NCBI GenBank assembly: GCA_964544605.1
Contig: CAZJBX010000042.1
Location: forward strand, 1-10,491
DNA from: JAMIFN01 sp964544605
GTDB taxonomy: Bacteria; Pseudomonadota; Gammaproteobacteria; Burkholderiales; Burkholderiaceae_C
DNA length: 10,491 bases
Reading direction: 5' to 3'
In this document: piece by piece, positions 1 to 6,532 of the stretch
Layout: the number at the start of each line of letters is the position of its first letter
Position numbering within the stretch: position 1 is the first letter of the stretch
Notes under the pieces: model-generated
The model's input: the letters and a program-made list of their open reading frames with translations, nothing else
The model's database searches: none
What the model was told of the DNA's origin: nothing
Made by a program: the position numbers and the translations under genes

Positions 1-67
1 GCCAAGGGATAGAGCTGGTAGGCCAGCATTTGCAGTTGTTTTTGTAGGCGGGGGGCGTATGCACAAG
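1..67 (-). other. possible coding remnant running off the left edge
   Basis: On the minus strand one frame is open from about position 67 to the window edge and reads AYAPRLQKQLQMLAYQLYPL. The composition (Leu, Gln, Ala, Tyr, with GC-rich codons) resembles coding sequence of the host type rather than the AT-rich cassette that follows. It may be the displaced remainder of the gene whose N-terminal part survives at 2953-3339, or an unrelated neighbour. About 20 codons is too little to assign a family. Low confidence. Confidence 0.22.
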
Positions 68-79
68 AGAAGAATTTTA

Positions 80-85
80 GAGGAG
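80..85 (+). promoter_or_regulatory. ribosome binding site of the methyltransferase gene
   Basis: GAGGAG lies four bases before the GTG at 90-92, and is the only good Shine-Dalgarno match near the N-terminus. It decides for the GTG start. The resulting N-terminal extension before the DLFAGIGG motif (98 residues) is close in length to that of E. coli Dcm, which supports the choice. Confidence 0.6.
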
Positions 86-89
86 ATAA

Positions 90-1463
90 GTGATAGACTG
101 TCACTCAAACAACCTGGAGAAAACTTTGAGTCTTGAGCCACAACTGACTACTAGCCCTTTGTCCGATAAGGAACTCATCGACCGCTTGCTAGATATCTAT
201 GAGCAAAAGCAAATTGCGGACTACTTGAGCGGGCACTCTTCTGTCGGCTATAGCAGGGAGACAATTAATCGATGGGCCAAAGGTAAAACTAGCCCTAAAC
301 TCTCACATCATGAATATATTCTTCTTGAACGGCTTTTGCCTAGCGAGGTCGTAAATTTGAATAACTATAAGTTCAAATTTATAGACTTGTTTGCGGGGAT
401 AGGTGGTATTAGAAGAGGCTTCGAAGATGAAGGGGGGCTTTGTGTTTTTACAAGCGAGTGGGATAAGTTTGCCGCCAAAACATATAAATCAAATTATTAC
501 ACATATGGAGACTACCATACCTTCAATGATGACATAAGGAAGGTTACTCTTAGTGACCAGGATGTATCGGAGTTTGATGCTTACGACAACATAGACTCTA
601 TTATTCCTGATCATGATATACTTCTAGCTGGGTTTCCTTGTCAGCCATTCTCAATAGCTGGCGTTTCAAAGAAGAACTCTCTAGGTGTTTCTCATGGTTT
701 TGAATGCAAGACTCAAGGGACATTGTTTTTCGATGTGGCTAGAGTAATTAAAGTGAAACGCCCTAAAGCTTTTGTCCTTGAGAATGTGAAAAATTTAAAA
801 AGCCACGATAAAGGTAAAACATTTAAAGTGATTATGGAGACTTTGGATGAGTTAGGTTACTATGTTTCTGATTCTGGCGATTTTGGATCAGATGATCCAA
901 AAGTGATTGATGGGCAGAACTGGGTTCCACAGCATAGGCAAAGAATTATTCTTGTCGGCTTTAGAAAAGATTTAGGGGAACAAGAAGGTTTCACTTTAAG
1001 GGATATTCGTTCTTATTATTCAAAATCTAAGCCGAAGCTGGGTGAAATTCTTGATGATGCTGTCGATGATAAGTATCTGTTGACGCCAAATCTCTGGGAG
1101 TATTTATATAACTATTCTATAAAACATAAGGAAAAGGGGAATGGTTTTGGTTATGGTTTAGTTGGTCGCAATGATGTTGCTAGGACTCTTTCTGCTAGGT
1201 ATTATAAAGATGGCTCGGAGATACTTATAGATAGAGGCTGGGACTTTTCCAAGGGCTTCACTAAGTCCAACCTGAAAAACAGACCAAGAAGATTGACTCC
1301 AGTAGAGTGTGCTAGATTGATGGGTTTCTCTACTAGAGGTGTTGATAATTTTAGAATTCCAGTATCGGATACACAGGCTTATAAGCAATTTGGAAATTCT
1401 GTTGTTGTGCCAGTTTTTCAGTCTGTCGCAAAGATGATGGTTCCAAGAATTATTTCAGTTTAA
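90..1463 (+). CDS. DNA cytosine-C5 methyltransferase, Dcm/EcoRII type (predicted CCWGG)
   Basis: Transfers a methyl group from S-adenosylmethionine to C5 of cytosine and should protect host DNA from the neighbouring endonuclease. All core m5C motifs are visible in 457 residues: motif I DLFAGIGG (99-106), motif IV GFPCQPFS (181-188, catalytic Cys184), motif VI ENV (231-233), motif VIII QHRQR (281-285), motif IX from RPRRLTP (398) and motif X QxxxQFGNSVVVPV (429-442). The target-recognition region (about 291-397), including GNGFGYG and TLSARYYKDG, closely matches what I know of E. coli Dcm, so CCWGG is the predicted site. Residues about 25-90 contain a helix-turn-helix-like segment (QIADYLSG...YSRETINRWAKG), as in M.EcoRII/M.SsoII-type enzymes that repress their own promoter. 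The gene is clearly AT-richer than the genes from 3000 onward, which suggests horizontal acquisition. Its 3' end overlaps the convergent endonuclease by 14 bp. The start is GTG. Confidence 0.93.
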   Translation: MIDCHSNNLEKTLSLEPQLTTSPLSDKELIDRLLDIYEQKQIADYLSGHSSVGYSRETINRWAKGKTSPKLSHHEYILLERLLPSEVVNLNNYKFKFIDLFAGIGGIRRGFEDEGGLCVFTSEWDKFAAKTYKSNYYTYGDYHTFNDDIRKVTLSDQDVSEFDAYDNIDSIIPDHDILLAGFPCQPFSIAGVSKKNSLGVSHGFECKTQGTLFFDVARVIKVKRPKAFVLENVKNLKSHDKGKTFKVIMETLDELGYYVSDSGDFGSDDPKVIDGQNWVPQHRQRIILVGFRKDLGEQEGFTLRDIRSYYSKSKPKLGEILDDAVDDKYLLTPNLWEYLYNYSIKHKEKGNGFGYGLVGRNDVARTLSARYYKDGSEILIDRGWDFSKGFTKSNLKNRPRRLTPVECARLMGFSTRGVDNFRIPVSDTQAYKQFGNSVVVPVFQSVAKMMVPRIISV

Positions 1464-2865
1464 CTTCATCAACATTTTTGTAGAGTTGCTTTGCGTCTCT
1501 GTAGATGTTGTTGACCCTCCACTGTGAGCGTCGCTTATCATCTTTTGGGTTGTTCGGATTGTGCTTTGGTGCAGGGTCAAGAAAGATGGTTCCATTGACT
1601 ATAGCATGTATCATCTTTTCAACTGAACTTTCTTTGCACCATAAGACACTATCAGAGAAATAAACCCTTTTTAAATAGCCCTCTTTTATTTCTTCTGCGA
1701 TTTTATTTGTTTGTACTGTTGCAGGGACATAGACAACCTCATTGTGCTTTACACCCCAGCTCCCGAATAATCTTGATAGAGACCATGATGCAGCAACTTT
1801 ATCATTAGAATCTAACAAAACTACGCGTAGGTTTTTAAGTTGATCTTTGAATGGTTTATTTATGTCAAAATCATGCACTATGCTGGCATCTCCTTTTTTA
1901 GCACTGTGCAGTACGCGAAGATTGAGGCCTGTGCTCTCACTTACTTTGCCTGTACGATGTAGCCCTGTAAATCGATACATGGCTTCCTTCTCATAGCCAT
2001 AGGTTTTCATGAACAATTTGAAATCTTCTGCATAGAGGCCACCATCAGGTTCTGGTGTAAATAGGGTTAGCTTATTGCTAGTGAAACATTTAAGCTCAAT
2101 GCCTAAGTAATCGCCATCTTTTGCAGCATTCGTTGAAATTCCAAGTTCATGCTCTAAGGTGTAGCCATGAACTTGTGTGCCTGTAAATGGGATAGTAACA
2201 CCATTCTTTAGGCGGCAGCCTTTGACATCTTTGCCAGCTATTTTCCTTGCTAGAATATTTTTTAATCTCTCGCTTGGACTTAAATCAGTTGTTAGTTCAA
2301 TGAGTTTGCAGGCTTTTGATCCTTTATGATATTTAAGAACTTCAAATTCTTTTTGGAAGTCAGTCTTAGGATTAACGATCAATATTGCATAGGCTGCGCC
2401 ATCCCGATCTGCGCCGATGGCCAAGAATCGATCAACCTGAGGATTGCTTTTGGTGAATTTGATGCTCAAGGATGTGGGTATTGTGTTTTCGATTGTCTGA
2501 AATCCAGATAAGCGGACTTCTGGATATTGTGCATACAAAATGGCCTTGCATTCCGTTACCTTGTGTTTCTTAAGGTCGGTGTCGATCCAGTGGAATTTGT
2601 TAAATATTCCCGCAGGTATTTCTTCCTGAGTTCCTTTTTTCTTTCTACTGGTGCTAATGCCTCTGCGCTCGAAGTCTAGGTCAAAAATTCCGTTTAGATA
2701 GTCAGGGTTTGGGTGTATGTAGATTTGATTTTTGTCATTGTTGTTTTTTCCGAGTTTTTTTATAAGTATGGATTTGCAGTTGAATGCCTTTAGTATCTGC
2801 TTTAAATCAGATATGTTCTTGATGTTATTGTGGTCGAGTTCATTGAGTTGCAATTGATTGGGCAT
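1450..2865 (-). CDS. MvaI/BcnI-family Type II restriction endonuclease, probably UbaLAI-like Type IIE
   Basis: Predicted to cut unmodified DNA at CCWGG (or a CCNGG relative). In 471 residues the C-terminal part (about 215-471) carries the MvaI-like active site D252-x4-E257-x-K259 (GDYLGIELK), followed by TLFTPEP, which mirrors the MvaI region after its catalytic Lys. The end (QWRVNN...VDEVKLK) also resembles the MvaI C-terminus. MvaI itself is only about 246 residues, so residues 1 to about 200 are an added domain. Their pattern (ILIKKLG..., IYIHP, AILYAQYPEVR, FLAIGADRDGAAYAILI) resembles the B3-like effector domain of EcoRII. This B3 plus MvaI layout is that of UbaLAI, a monomeric CCWGG enzyme needing two sites. 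The family call is firm; the N-domain assignment is inference. The start ATG at 2865 is preceded by a weak AAGAG. The gene is AT-rich like its partner and convergent with it. Confidence 0.85.
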   Translation of the reverse strand: MPNQLQLNELDHNNIKNISDLKQILKAFNCKSILIKKLGKNNNDKNQIYIHPNPDYLNGIFDLDFERRGISTSRKKKGTQEEIPAGIFNKFHWIDTDLKKHKVTECKAILYAQYPEVRLSGFQTIENTIPTSLSIKFTKSNPQVDRFLAIGADRDGAAYAILIVNPKTDFQKEFEVLKYHKGSKACKLIELTTDLSPSERLKNILARKIAGKDVKGCRLKNGVTIPFTGTQVHGYTLEHELGISTNAAKDGDYLGIELKCFTSNKLTLFTPEPDGGLYAEDFKLFMKTYGYEKEAMYRFTGLHRTGKVSESTGLNLRVLHSAKKGDASIVHDFDINKPFKDQLKNLRVVLLDSNDKVAASWSLSRLFGSWGVKHNEVVYVPATVQTNKIAEEIKEGYLKRVYFSDSVLWCKESSVEKMIHAIVNGTIFLDPAPKHNPNNPKDDKRRSQWRVNNIYRDAKQLYKNVDEVKLK

Positions 2866-2952
2866 GGTATTGCTCTTAGATGTGAAATTTCTGTTGTTGA
2901 ATGCTAACAGGTGTTGGACATTTTTTGTGTAAGCGTTTGACCTTAAAGCTTT

Positions 2953-3339
2953 TCAGCTTTTGCACTTTTGAGACTTCAAGGTGAGGAAGCTGGGGCGATG
3001 ATCAAACGATGGCAACTGGGGAGGCTGCCCAACGGGGTGCACGGCGCGAAGCACTTGCAAGGGCTGGGCATAAGTGGGGGCTTCTACCCCTTGCTGGCGC
3101 AGCCAGACCAAAAGACGATTGAGCAAGTCCAAGGCTTGTGCATCTTCTTCTCGCTGTTGCGCTGCTTCTAAAAGCTGGGGCAAGAGTTGTGCGATTTCTT
3201 GCACCAGCAGGCGACGCTGCTGTTCCTCGCCCAGCTTGGCATCCAGTTGCGGCATCTGGCCAGCAGGCAGCTGCGCCAGCGCCTGTTGTAGTTCGGTGCT
3301 CAGCAGGCGTTCGTAAAGACCAAGGGGAAGGGCAGACAT
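2953..3339 (-). pseudogene. N-terminal remnant of a gene, possibly a DUF3427/PLD-type DEAD/DEAH helicase
   Basis: This 128-codon minus-strand frame is GC-rich and strongly helical. It begins MSALPLGLYERLLSTELQQAL, then a Leu/Gln-rich stretch and LDLLNRLLVWL, then PLQVLRAV. The order GLYExLLTxxL...NRLL...LxAV matches my recollection of the start of large PLD-nuclease/DEAD-helicase/DUF3427 proteins, which are normally many hundreds of residues long. No nuclease or helicase motif is present. Base composition drops to the AT-rich cassette near 2960-2985, and the last residues (about TLKSQKCKS) look like read-through to a chance stop. The simplest reading is a gene cut off after about 115-120 codons by insertion of the R-M cassette. 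No strong Shine-Dalgarno precedes the ATG at 3339. Truncation is fairly likely; the family is tentative. Confidence 0.5.
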
Positions 3340-3427
3340 GGCAGCAGGTGAAAAAAGGGCAATAAAAAAGCGCAGGGCCCAAGGCGTGTGCGCTGTGTGT
3401 GGCTGGCCCCATTATTCCAGGTGGTGG

Positions 3428-3609
3428 ATGGGTCTTGCGATCTTGACTGTAATTGCTTTATTGATGAGAATCCATAAAATAATAGTTTTAGGTGGCTCGT
3501 ATGCGAAATGGAGAACAATTTGCTGGGTATAAGTGGCTATCGCAGTCCTATGGCGTGCCCCCTGTGCAGCCCTTGCGGGTGAGTAGCACCATTGGTTCGG
3601 CGCGTTCCA
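3428..3609. repeat. 182-bp tandem duplication, copy 1
   Basis: This block is repeated immediately downstream with offset 182. The copies match at 181 of 182 positions; the only difference I find is C at 3456 against T at 3638. The block holds the promoter candidate, ribosome binding site, ATG and first 36 codons of the fic gene. There are no terminal inverted repeats and no transposase, so it is a simple head-to-tail duplication rather than an insertion sequence. I see no microhomology at its ends. Confidence 0.97.
3443..3471 (+). promoter_or_regulatory. candidate sigma-70 promoter, upstream copy
   Basis: TTGACT (3443-3448), a 17-base spacer, then GAGAAT (3466-3471). The -35 matches 5 of 6 consensus positions and the -10 matches 4 of 6. 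A second possibility in the same block is TAAAAT at 3475-3480 as the -10, with TTGCTT 16 bases upstream. The site lies 30-58 bases before the first duplicated ATG (3501). Confidence 0.45.
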
Positions 3610-3659
3610 ATGGGTCTTGCGATCTTGACTGTAATTGTTTTATTGATGAGAATCCATAA
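3501..3659 (+). pseudogene. truncated duplicate of the fic 5' end (52 codons)
   Basis: The upstream duplicated ATG at 3501 has the same AGGTGG ribosome binding site (3490-3495) as fic. It encodes the same first 36 residues, then runs into the second copy out of frame and stops at TAA 3657-3659 after 16 unrelated residues. It may be transcribed and translated as a short dead-end peptide. It ends 23 bases before the real fic ATG, so it could act as a leader frame. No independent function is implied. Confidence 0.6.
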
Positions 3660-3791
3660 AATAATAGTTTTAGGTGGCTCGTATGCGAAATGGAGAACAA
3701 TTTGCTGGGTATAAGTGGCTATCGCAGTCCTATGGCGTGCCCCCTGTGCAGCCCTTGCGGGTGAGTAGCACCATTGGTTCGGCGCGTTCCA
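3610..3791. repeat. 182-bp tandem duplication, copy 2
   Basis: This is the second copy, continuing directly into the intact fic reading frame. The copies diverge after 3609/3791 (A at 3610 against G at 3792), so the unit is exactly 182 bp. That is not a multiple of three, so the duplication cannot have been absorbed as an in-frame protein repeat. Near-identity indicates a recent event. Confidence 0.97.
3625..3653 (+). promoter_or_regulatory. candidate sigma-70 promoter of fic, downstream copy
   Basis: This is the duplicate of the upstream promoter: TTGACT (3625-3630), 17 bases, GAGAAT (3648-3653), unchanged between copies. The single base difference between copies (3638) lies in the spacer. 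It would also alter the alternative -35 from TTGCTT to TTGTTT. It sits just before the functional fic start. Confidence 0.45.
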
Positions 3792-5281
3792 GTACGGCGG
3801 CAAACGGCTTTTTGGTTGAGACCTATCCAGCACATTACCAGCCAGACGCAACGCTGAGCGCGCACCTGACATTTGCGCTGAAGTACGAAGGCGTTGAACT
3901 TGATTTTTTGAGTCGCTTGTTTGAGGTCACTGGCCCTGATCCCATCGCCCAATGGGTGCTGAATGAGCCGACAGGCGCATATGCACGCCGCTGTGGTTTC
4001 CTCTATGAGTGGCTGACCGACTCCATTTTGGCTGGGGTGGCCGATGCTGGGGGAAATTATGTTGATTTGCTCAAGCCATCCAAATACCTCACTGCCACAG
4101 TGCCGGACAAGGTGCGCCGTTGGCGCATCAACAACAACCTGCCGGGCCCTCGCAGCTTTTGCCCCATGATCAGTTTGGAAAGGCTGGAGGCGGCAGACCC
4201 CGCCCAACTGCGCTCTGAAATCGACAAGATGGTTGGCGAGTTTGGGCTGCAGACCATAGAGCGCGCCGTGAACTGGCTGACTGTTAAGGAGAGCAAGGCC
4301 AGTTTTGTCATTGAGTCCGAGGGCAAAGAGGAGGACCGCATACGCCGCCTAGCGCACGCCATGCACACACACTGCGGCAAGATTGATTCCGTCTTCAGCG
4401 AAGAGGGCATGACTCTGATTCAGCAGACCATCATGGGCGAAAAATTGACGGGCGCGAAGTTGGGGGTTCGTCGTTCGCCTGTTTTTGTTGGGCACACCAA
4501 CTCCATTTTCGAGCCTGTTATCGACTATTTGGCACCAAGCTATGAGCGGGTGTCAGAAATGATGGCGGGTTTGCAGGTATTCGAGCAGCGCACCCGAGGG
4601 CAAAATCCCTTGCTGCGAGCGGCGGCTCTTTCTTTTGGCTTTGTGTATATCCATCCCCTGAGCGACGGCAATGGCCGACTTTCGCGTTTTTTGATTAACG
4701 ACATCCTCAGGCGTGACAACTTTCTAGCAGCGCCGATCATTCTGCCCGTCTCAGCCGTAATCAGCGAAAGCGCTACACGGCGGGCCGCCTATGACACGGC
4801 CCTAGAGCGCTTGTCGCGGCCATTGATGGCCATGATGAACGCCGTCTGCAGCTTTGGGGCGAGCATAGAGTACGAAGACGGCGTCAGATCCAATCTGCGT
4901 GTAGAGGACTGGCGCTTGGGGCTTGCCACTTGGCGCTATATCGACCTTACTTTTCAAACGGAGTTCTTGGTTGATGTCATCCGTCACGCCATCCTGCACG
5001 GGCTCAAGGATGAGGCGATATACCTGCAGCGCTACGATGCGGCATGCGACAAGCTCAAGGAAATAATCGAAGGGCGCGACGAAGACTACGCGGCGATTAT
5101 TCGCTCCTTGGTGAAGAACCAAAAAATCAGCGGCAAATTGCGTAAAACCTACCCCGTCATCTTTGGCGATGAAGTTTTGGCTGGACGCATCGAGCGAGCA
5201 GTTTTAAAGGCCTTTGAGCTGCTACCCGCCGATGATGAAGACATTGATGTTGTGCCGCGCTTTGGCGTCGTGCCCCGATGA
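3683..5281 (+). CDS. Fic family protein (AMP-transferase type, class II)
   Basis: Fic proteins usually transfer AMP from ATP to hydroxyl groups of target proteins. From the ATG at 3683 (532 residues) the Fic motif HPLSDGNGRLSR is at 324-335, with catalytic His324 and phosphate-binding GNGR. An N-terminal inhibitory-helix motif, SFVIES, is at 207-212 (Ser207, Glu211), as in class II Fic proteins where Glu contacts the last Arg of the Fic motif. The usual Gly/Asn after Glu is Ser here. The N-terminus (GYKWL...) and the ALKYEGVELDFLSRLFE stretch (66-82) match the large Fic subfamily of about 500 residues. The C-terminal 120 residues are helical with no assigned role. AGGTGG (3672-3677), five bases before ATG 3683, favours that start; a GTG at 3674 would add three residues. 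There is no separate antitoxin gene beside it. It converges with ychF over a 39-bp gap. Confidence 0.92.
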   Translation: MRNGEQFAGYKWLSQSYGVPPVQPLRVSSTIGSARSSTAANGFLVETYPAHYQPDATLSAHLTFALKYEGVELDFLSRLFEVTGPDPIAQWVLNEPTGAYARRCGFLYEWLTDSILAGVADAGGNYVDLLKPSKYLTATVPDKVRRWRINNNLPGPRSFCPMISLERLEAADPAQLRSEIDKMVGEFGLQTIERAVNWLTVKESKASFVIESEGKEEDRIRRLAHAMHTHCGKIDSVFSEEGMTLIQQTIMGEKLTGAKLGVRRSPVFVGHTNSIFEPVIDYLAPSYERVSEMMAGLQVFEQRTRGQNPLLRAAALSFGFVYIHPLSDGNGRLSRFLINDILRRDNFLAAPIILPVSAVISESATRRAAYDTALERLSRPLMAMMNAVCSFGASIEYEDGVRSNLRVEDWRLGLATWRYIDLTFQTEFLVDVIRHAILHGLKDEAIYLQRYDAACDKLKEIIEGRDEDYAAIIRSLVKNQKISGKLRKTYPVIFGDEVLAGRIERAVLKAFELLPADDEDIDVVPRFGVVPR

Positions 5282-5320
5282 ATGCAGGCATTCTTCTGTG
5301 GGCATGAGCAACGGACTTAG

Positions 5321-6415
5321 TTACACATTGAACAAGAAGTTGAGCACATCCCCATCTTTGACCACATAGTCCTTGCCCTCGGCGCGTTGTTTGCCTGCGT
5401 CTTTGGCGCCTGCTTCGCCTTTGTAGGTGATGAAGTCGTCAAAGGCGATGGTTTGGGCGCGGATGAAGCCGCGTTCAAAGTCGCCGTGGATGACGCCAGC
5501 GGCTTGGGGGGCGGTGTCGCCTTGGCGGATGGTCCAGGCGCGGACTTCTTTCACGCCAGCGGTGAAGTAGGTTTGCAAACCCAAGAGGCTGTAGCCCGCG
5601 CGGATGAGGCGGTTGAGGCCCGGCTCTTGCAGGCCGAGTTCTTCAAGGAACATGTCGCGGTCTTCATCGTCCATTTCTGCCATTTCTGCTTCTATCTTGG
5701 CGCAGATAGCAACTACGGGGGCGTTTTGCGCGGCGGCGTATTCTTCTAGGCGGGCGAGCAGGGGGTTGTTGTCAAAGCCGTCTTCGGCCACATTGCCCAC
5801 GAACATGGCGCGTTTGGCGGTGATGAGGCACAGGGGTTTTATGAGGGCTTGATCTTCGGCGCTGAGGCCAAGGCCGCGCACGGGTTGGCCTTGGTCGAGG
5901 GCGGCTTGCACGGTGGCGAGCAGTTTGACCATGGCGATGGCTTCTTTGTCGTTGCCGCTTTTGGCGGCTTTGCCGTAGCGTTGTTGCGCTTTTTCTACAG
6001 TGGCAAGGTCGGCCAGGCAGAGTTCGGTTTGAATCACTTCGATATCGGCGATGGGGTCGATTTTGCCAGCGACATGGGTGACATTGTCGTCTTCAAAGCA
6101 GCGCACGACATTGACGATGGCGTCGGTCTCTCGGATATGGGCAAGAAATTGGTTGCCCAAGCCTTCGCCTTTGCTGGCACCAGCCACGAGGCCCGCAATG
6201 TCCACAAATTCAACGATGGCGGGGACGGTGCGCTCAGGTTGCACGATTTCAGCCAAGGCATCGAGGCGGGGATCAGGCACTTCCACCACGCCCGTATTCG
6301 GCTCGATGGTGCAGAAGGGGTAGTTTTCAGCGGCGATGCCCGCTTTGGTGAGGGCGTTGAAAAGGGTGGATTTGCCCACATTGGGCAGGCCAACGATGCC
6401 ACATTTGAGACTCAT
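5321..6415 (-). CDS. ychF: redox-regulated ATPase/GTPase YchF (Obg-related, OLA1 family)
   Basis: A near-universal cytoplasmic P-loop NTPase of the Obg family that prefers ATP and associates with ribosomes and stress responses. The 364 residues are the usual full length. G1 is GLPNVGKST (9-17), followed by NYPFCTIEPN as switch I, DIAGL as G3, and the NVAE variant in place of NKxD that marks the YchF subfamily. The C-terminal third, ending GDVLNFLFNV, is the TGS domain. The ATG at 6415 has no strong Shine-Dalgarno. The gene diverges from the membrane sensor gene (117-bp gap) and converges with fic. GC-rich and ordinary for the host. Large open frames on the opposite strand are composition shadows. 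Confidence 0.97.
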   Translation of the reverse strand: MSLKCGIVGLPNVGKSTLFNALTKAGIAAENYPFCTIEPNTGVVEVPDPRLDALAEIVQPERTVPAIVEFVDIAGLVAGASKGEGLGNQFLAHIRETDAIVNVVRCFEDDNVTHVAGKIDPIADIEVIQTELCLADLATVEKAQQRYGKAAKSGNDKEAIAMVKLLATVQAALDQGQPVRGLGLSAEDQALIKPLCLITAKRAMFVGNVAEDGFDNNPLLARLEEYAAAQNAPVVAICAKIEAEMAEMDDEDRDMFLEELGLQEPGLNRLIRAGYSLLGLQTYFTAGVKEVRAWTIRQGDTAPQAAGVIHGDFERGFIRAQTIAFDDFITYKGEAGAKDAGKQRAEGKDYVVKDGDVLNFLFNV

Positions 6416-6461
6416 AGCGTGAATTTTATTTAAATCAAAACAAGCTATGAAGTTTAGTCTA

Positions 6462-6491
6462 TTGCTGGCAATGTCCTTTTTGCTGTATTAG
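6462..6491 (+). promoter_or_regulatory. weak promoter candidate in the ychF/sensor divergent gap
   Basis: TTGCTG (6462-6467), 18 bases, TATTAG (6486-6491) reads toward the sensor gene at 6533. Matches are 3 of 6 and 4 of 6. The gap (6416-6532) is AT-rich and must hold promoters for both divergent genes. I could not place a convincing one for ychF. Confidence 0.25.
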
Positions 6492-6532
6492 ACTTTCGCG
6501 ACACTATTTAACGCCTAAAGGATGTAGGGGCA

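Noticed and set aside
59..136. 25-codon plus-strand frame starting ATG at 59 and overlapping the methyltransferase start
   Set aside because: It has no proper Shine-Dalgarno and an unremarkable product. It could be a leader peptide coupled to the methyltransferase, but chance is as likely at this length.
1450..2865. Endonuclease as a plain EcoRII homologue, because the methyltransferase is EcoRII/Dcm-like and the genes are convergent
   Set aside because: The catalytic D-x4-E-x-K and the following TLFTPEP plus C-terminal pattern match MvaI, not the EcoRII C-terminal catalytic domain. Only the N-terminal part recalls EcoRII.
2945..2960. AAAGCT-TTTC-AGCTTT hairpin as a terminator
   Set aside because: The stem is only six mostly weak pairs with no clean T-run on either strand, and there is no gene end that clearly needs it.
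52..3000. GGGGCGTATG (52-61) and GGGGCGATG (2992-3000) as a target-site duplication around the R-M cassette
   Set aside because: The match is imperfect, G-rich and short, and the exact cassette borders are not known, so it cannot be called a duplication. Kept only as a hint in the insertion finding.
3428..3791. Insertion sequence or CRISPR-like repeat
   Set aside because: There are two long adjacent copies only, with no spacer, no terminal inverted repeats and no transposase. It is a simple tandem duplication.
5281..5320. Bidirectional terminator between fic and ychF (AATGC-AG-GCATT)
   Set aside because: The loop would be only two bases, the stem is five pairs and no T-run follows on either strand.
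5849..6433. 194-codon plus-strand open frame inside ychF
   Set aside because: It is antisense to a fully conserved gene. It arises from the GC-rich third-position bias of ychF and its product has no recognisable features.
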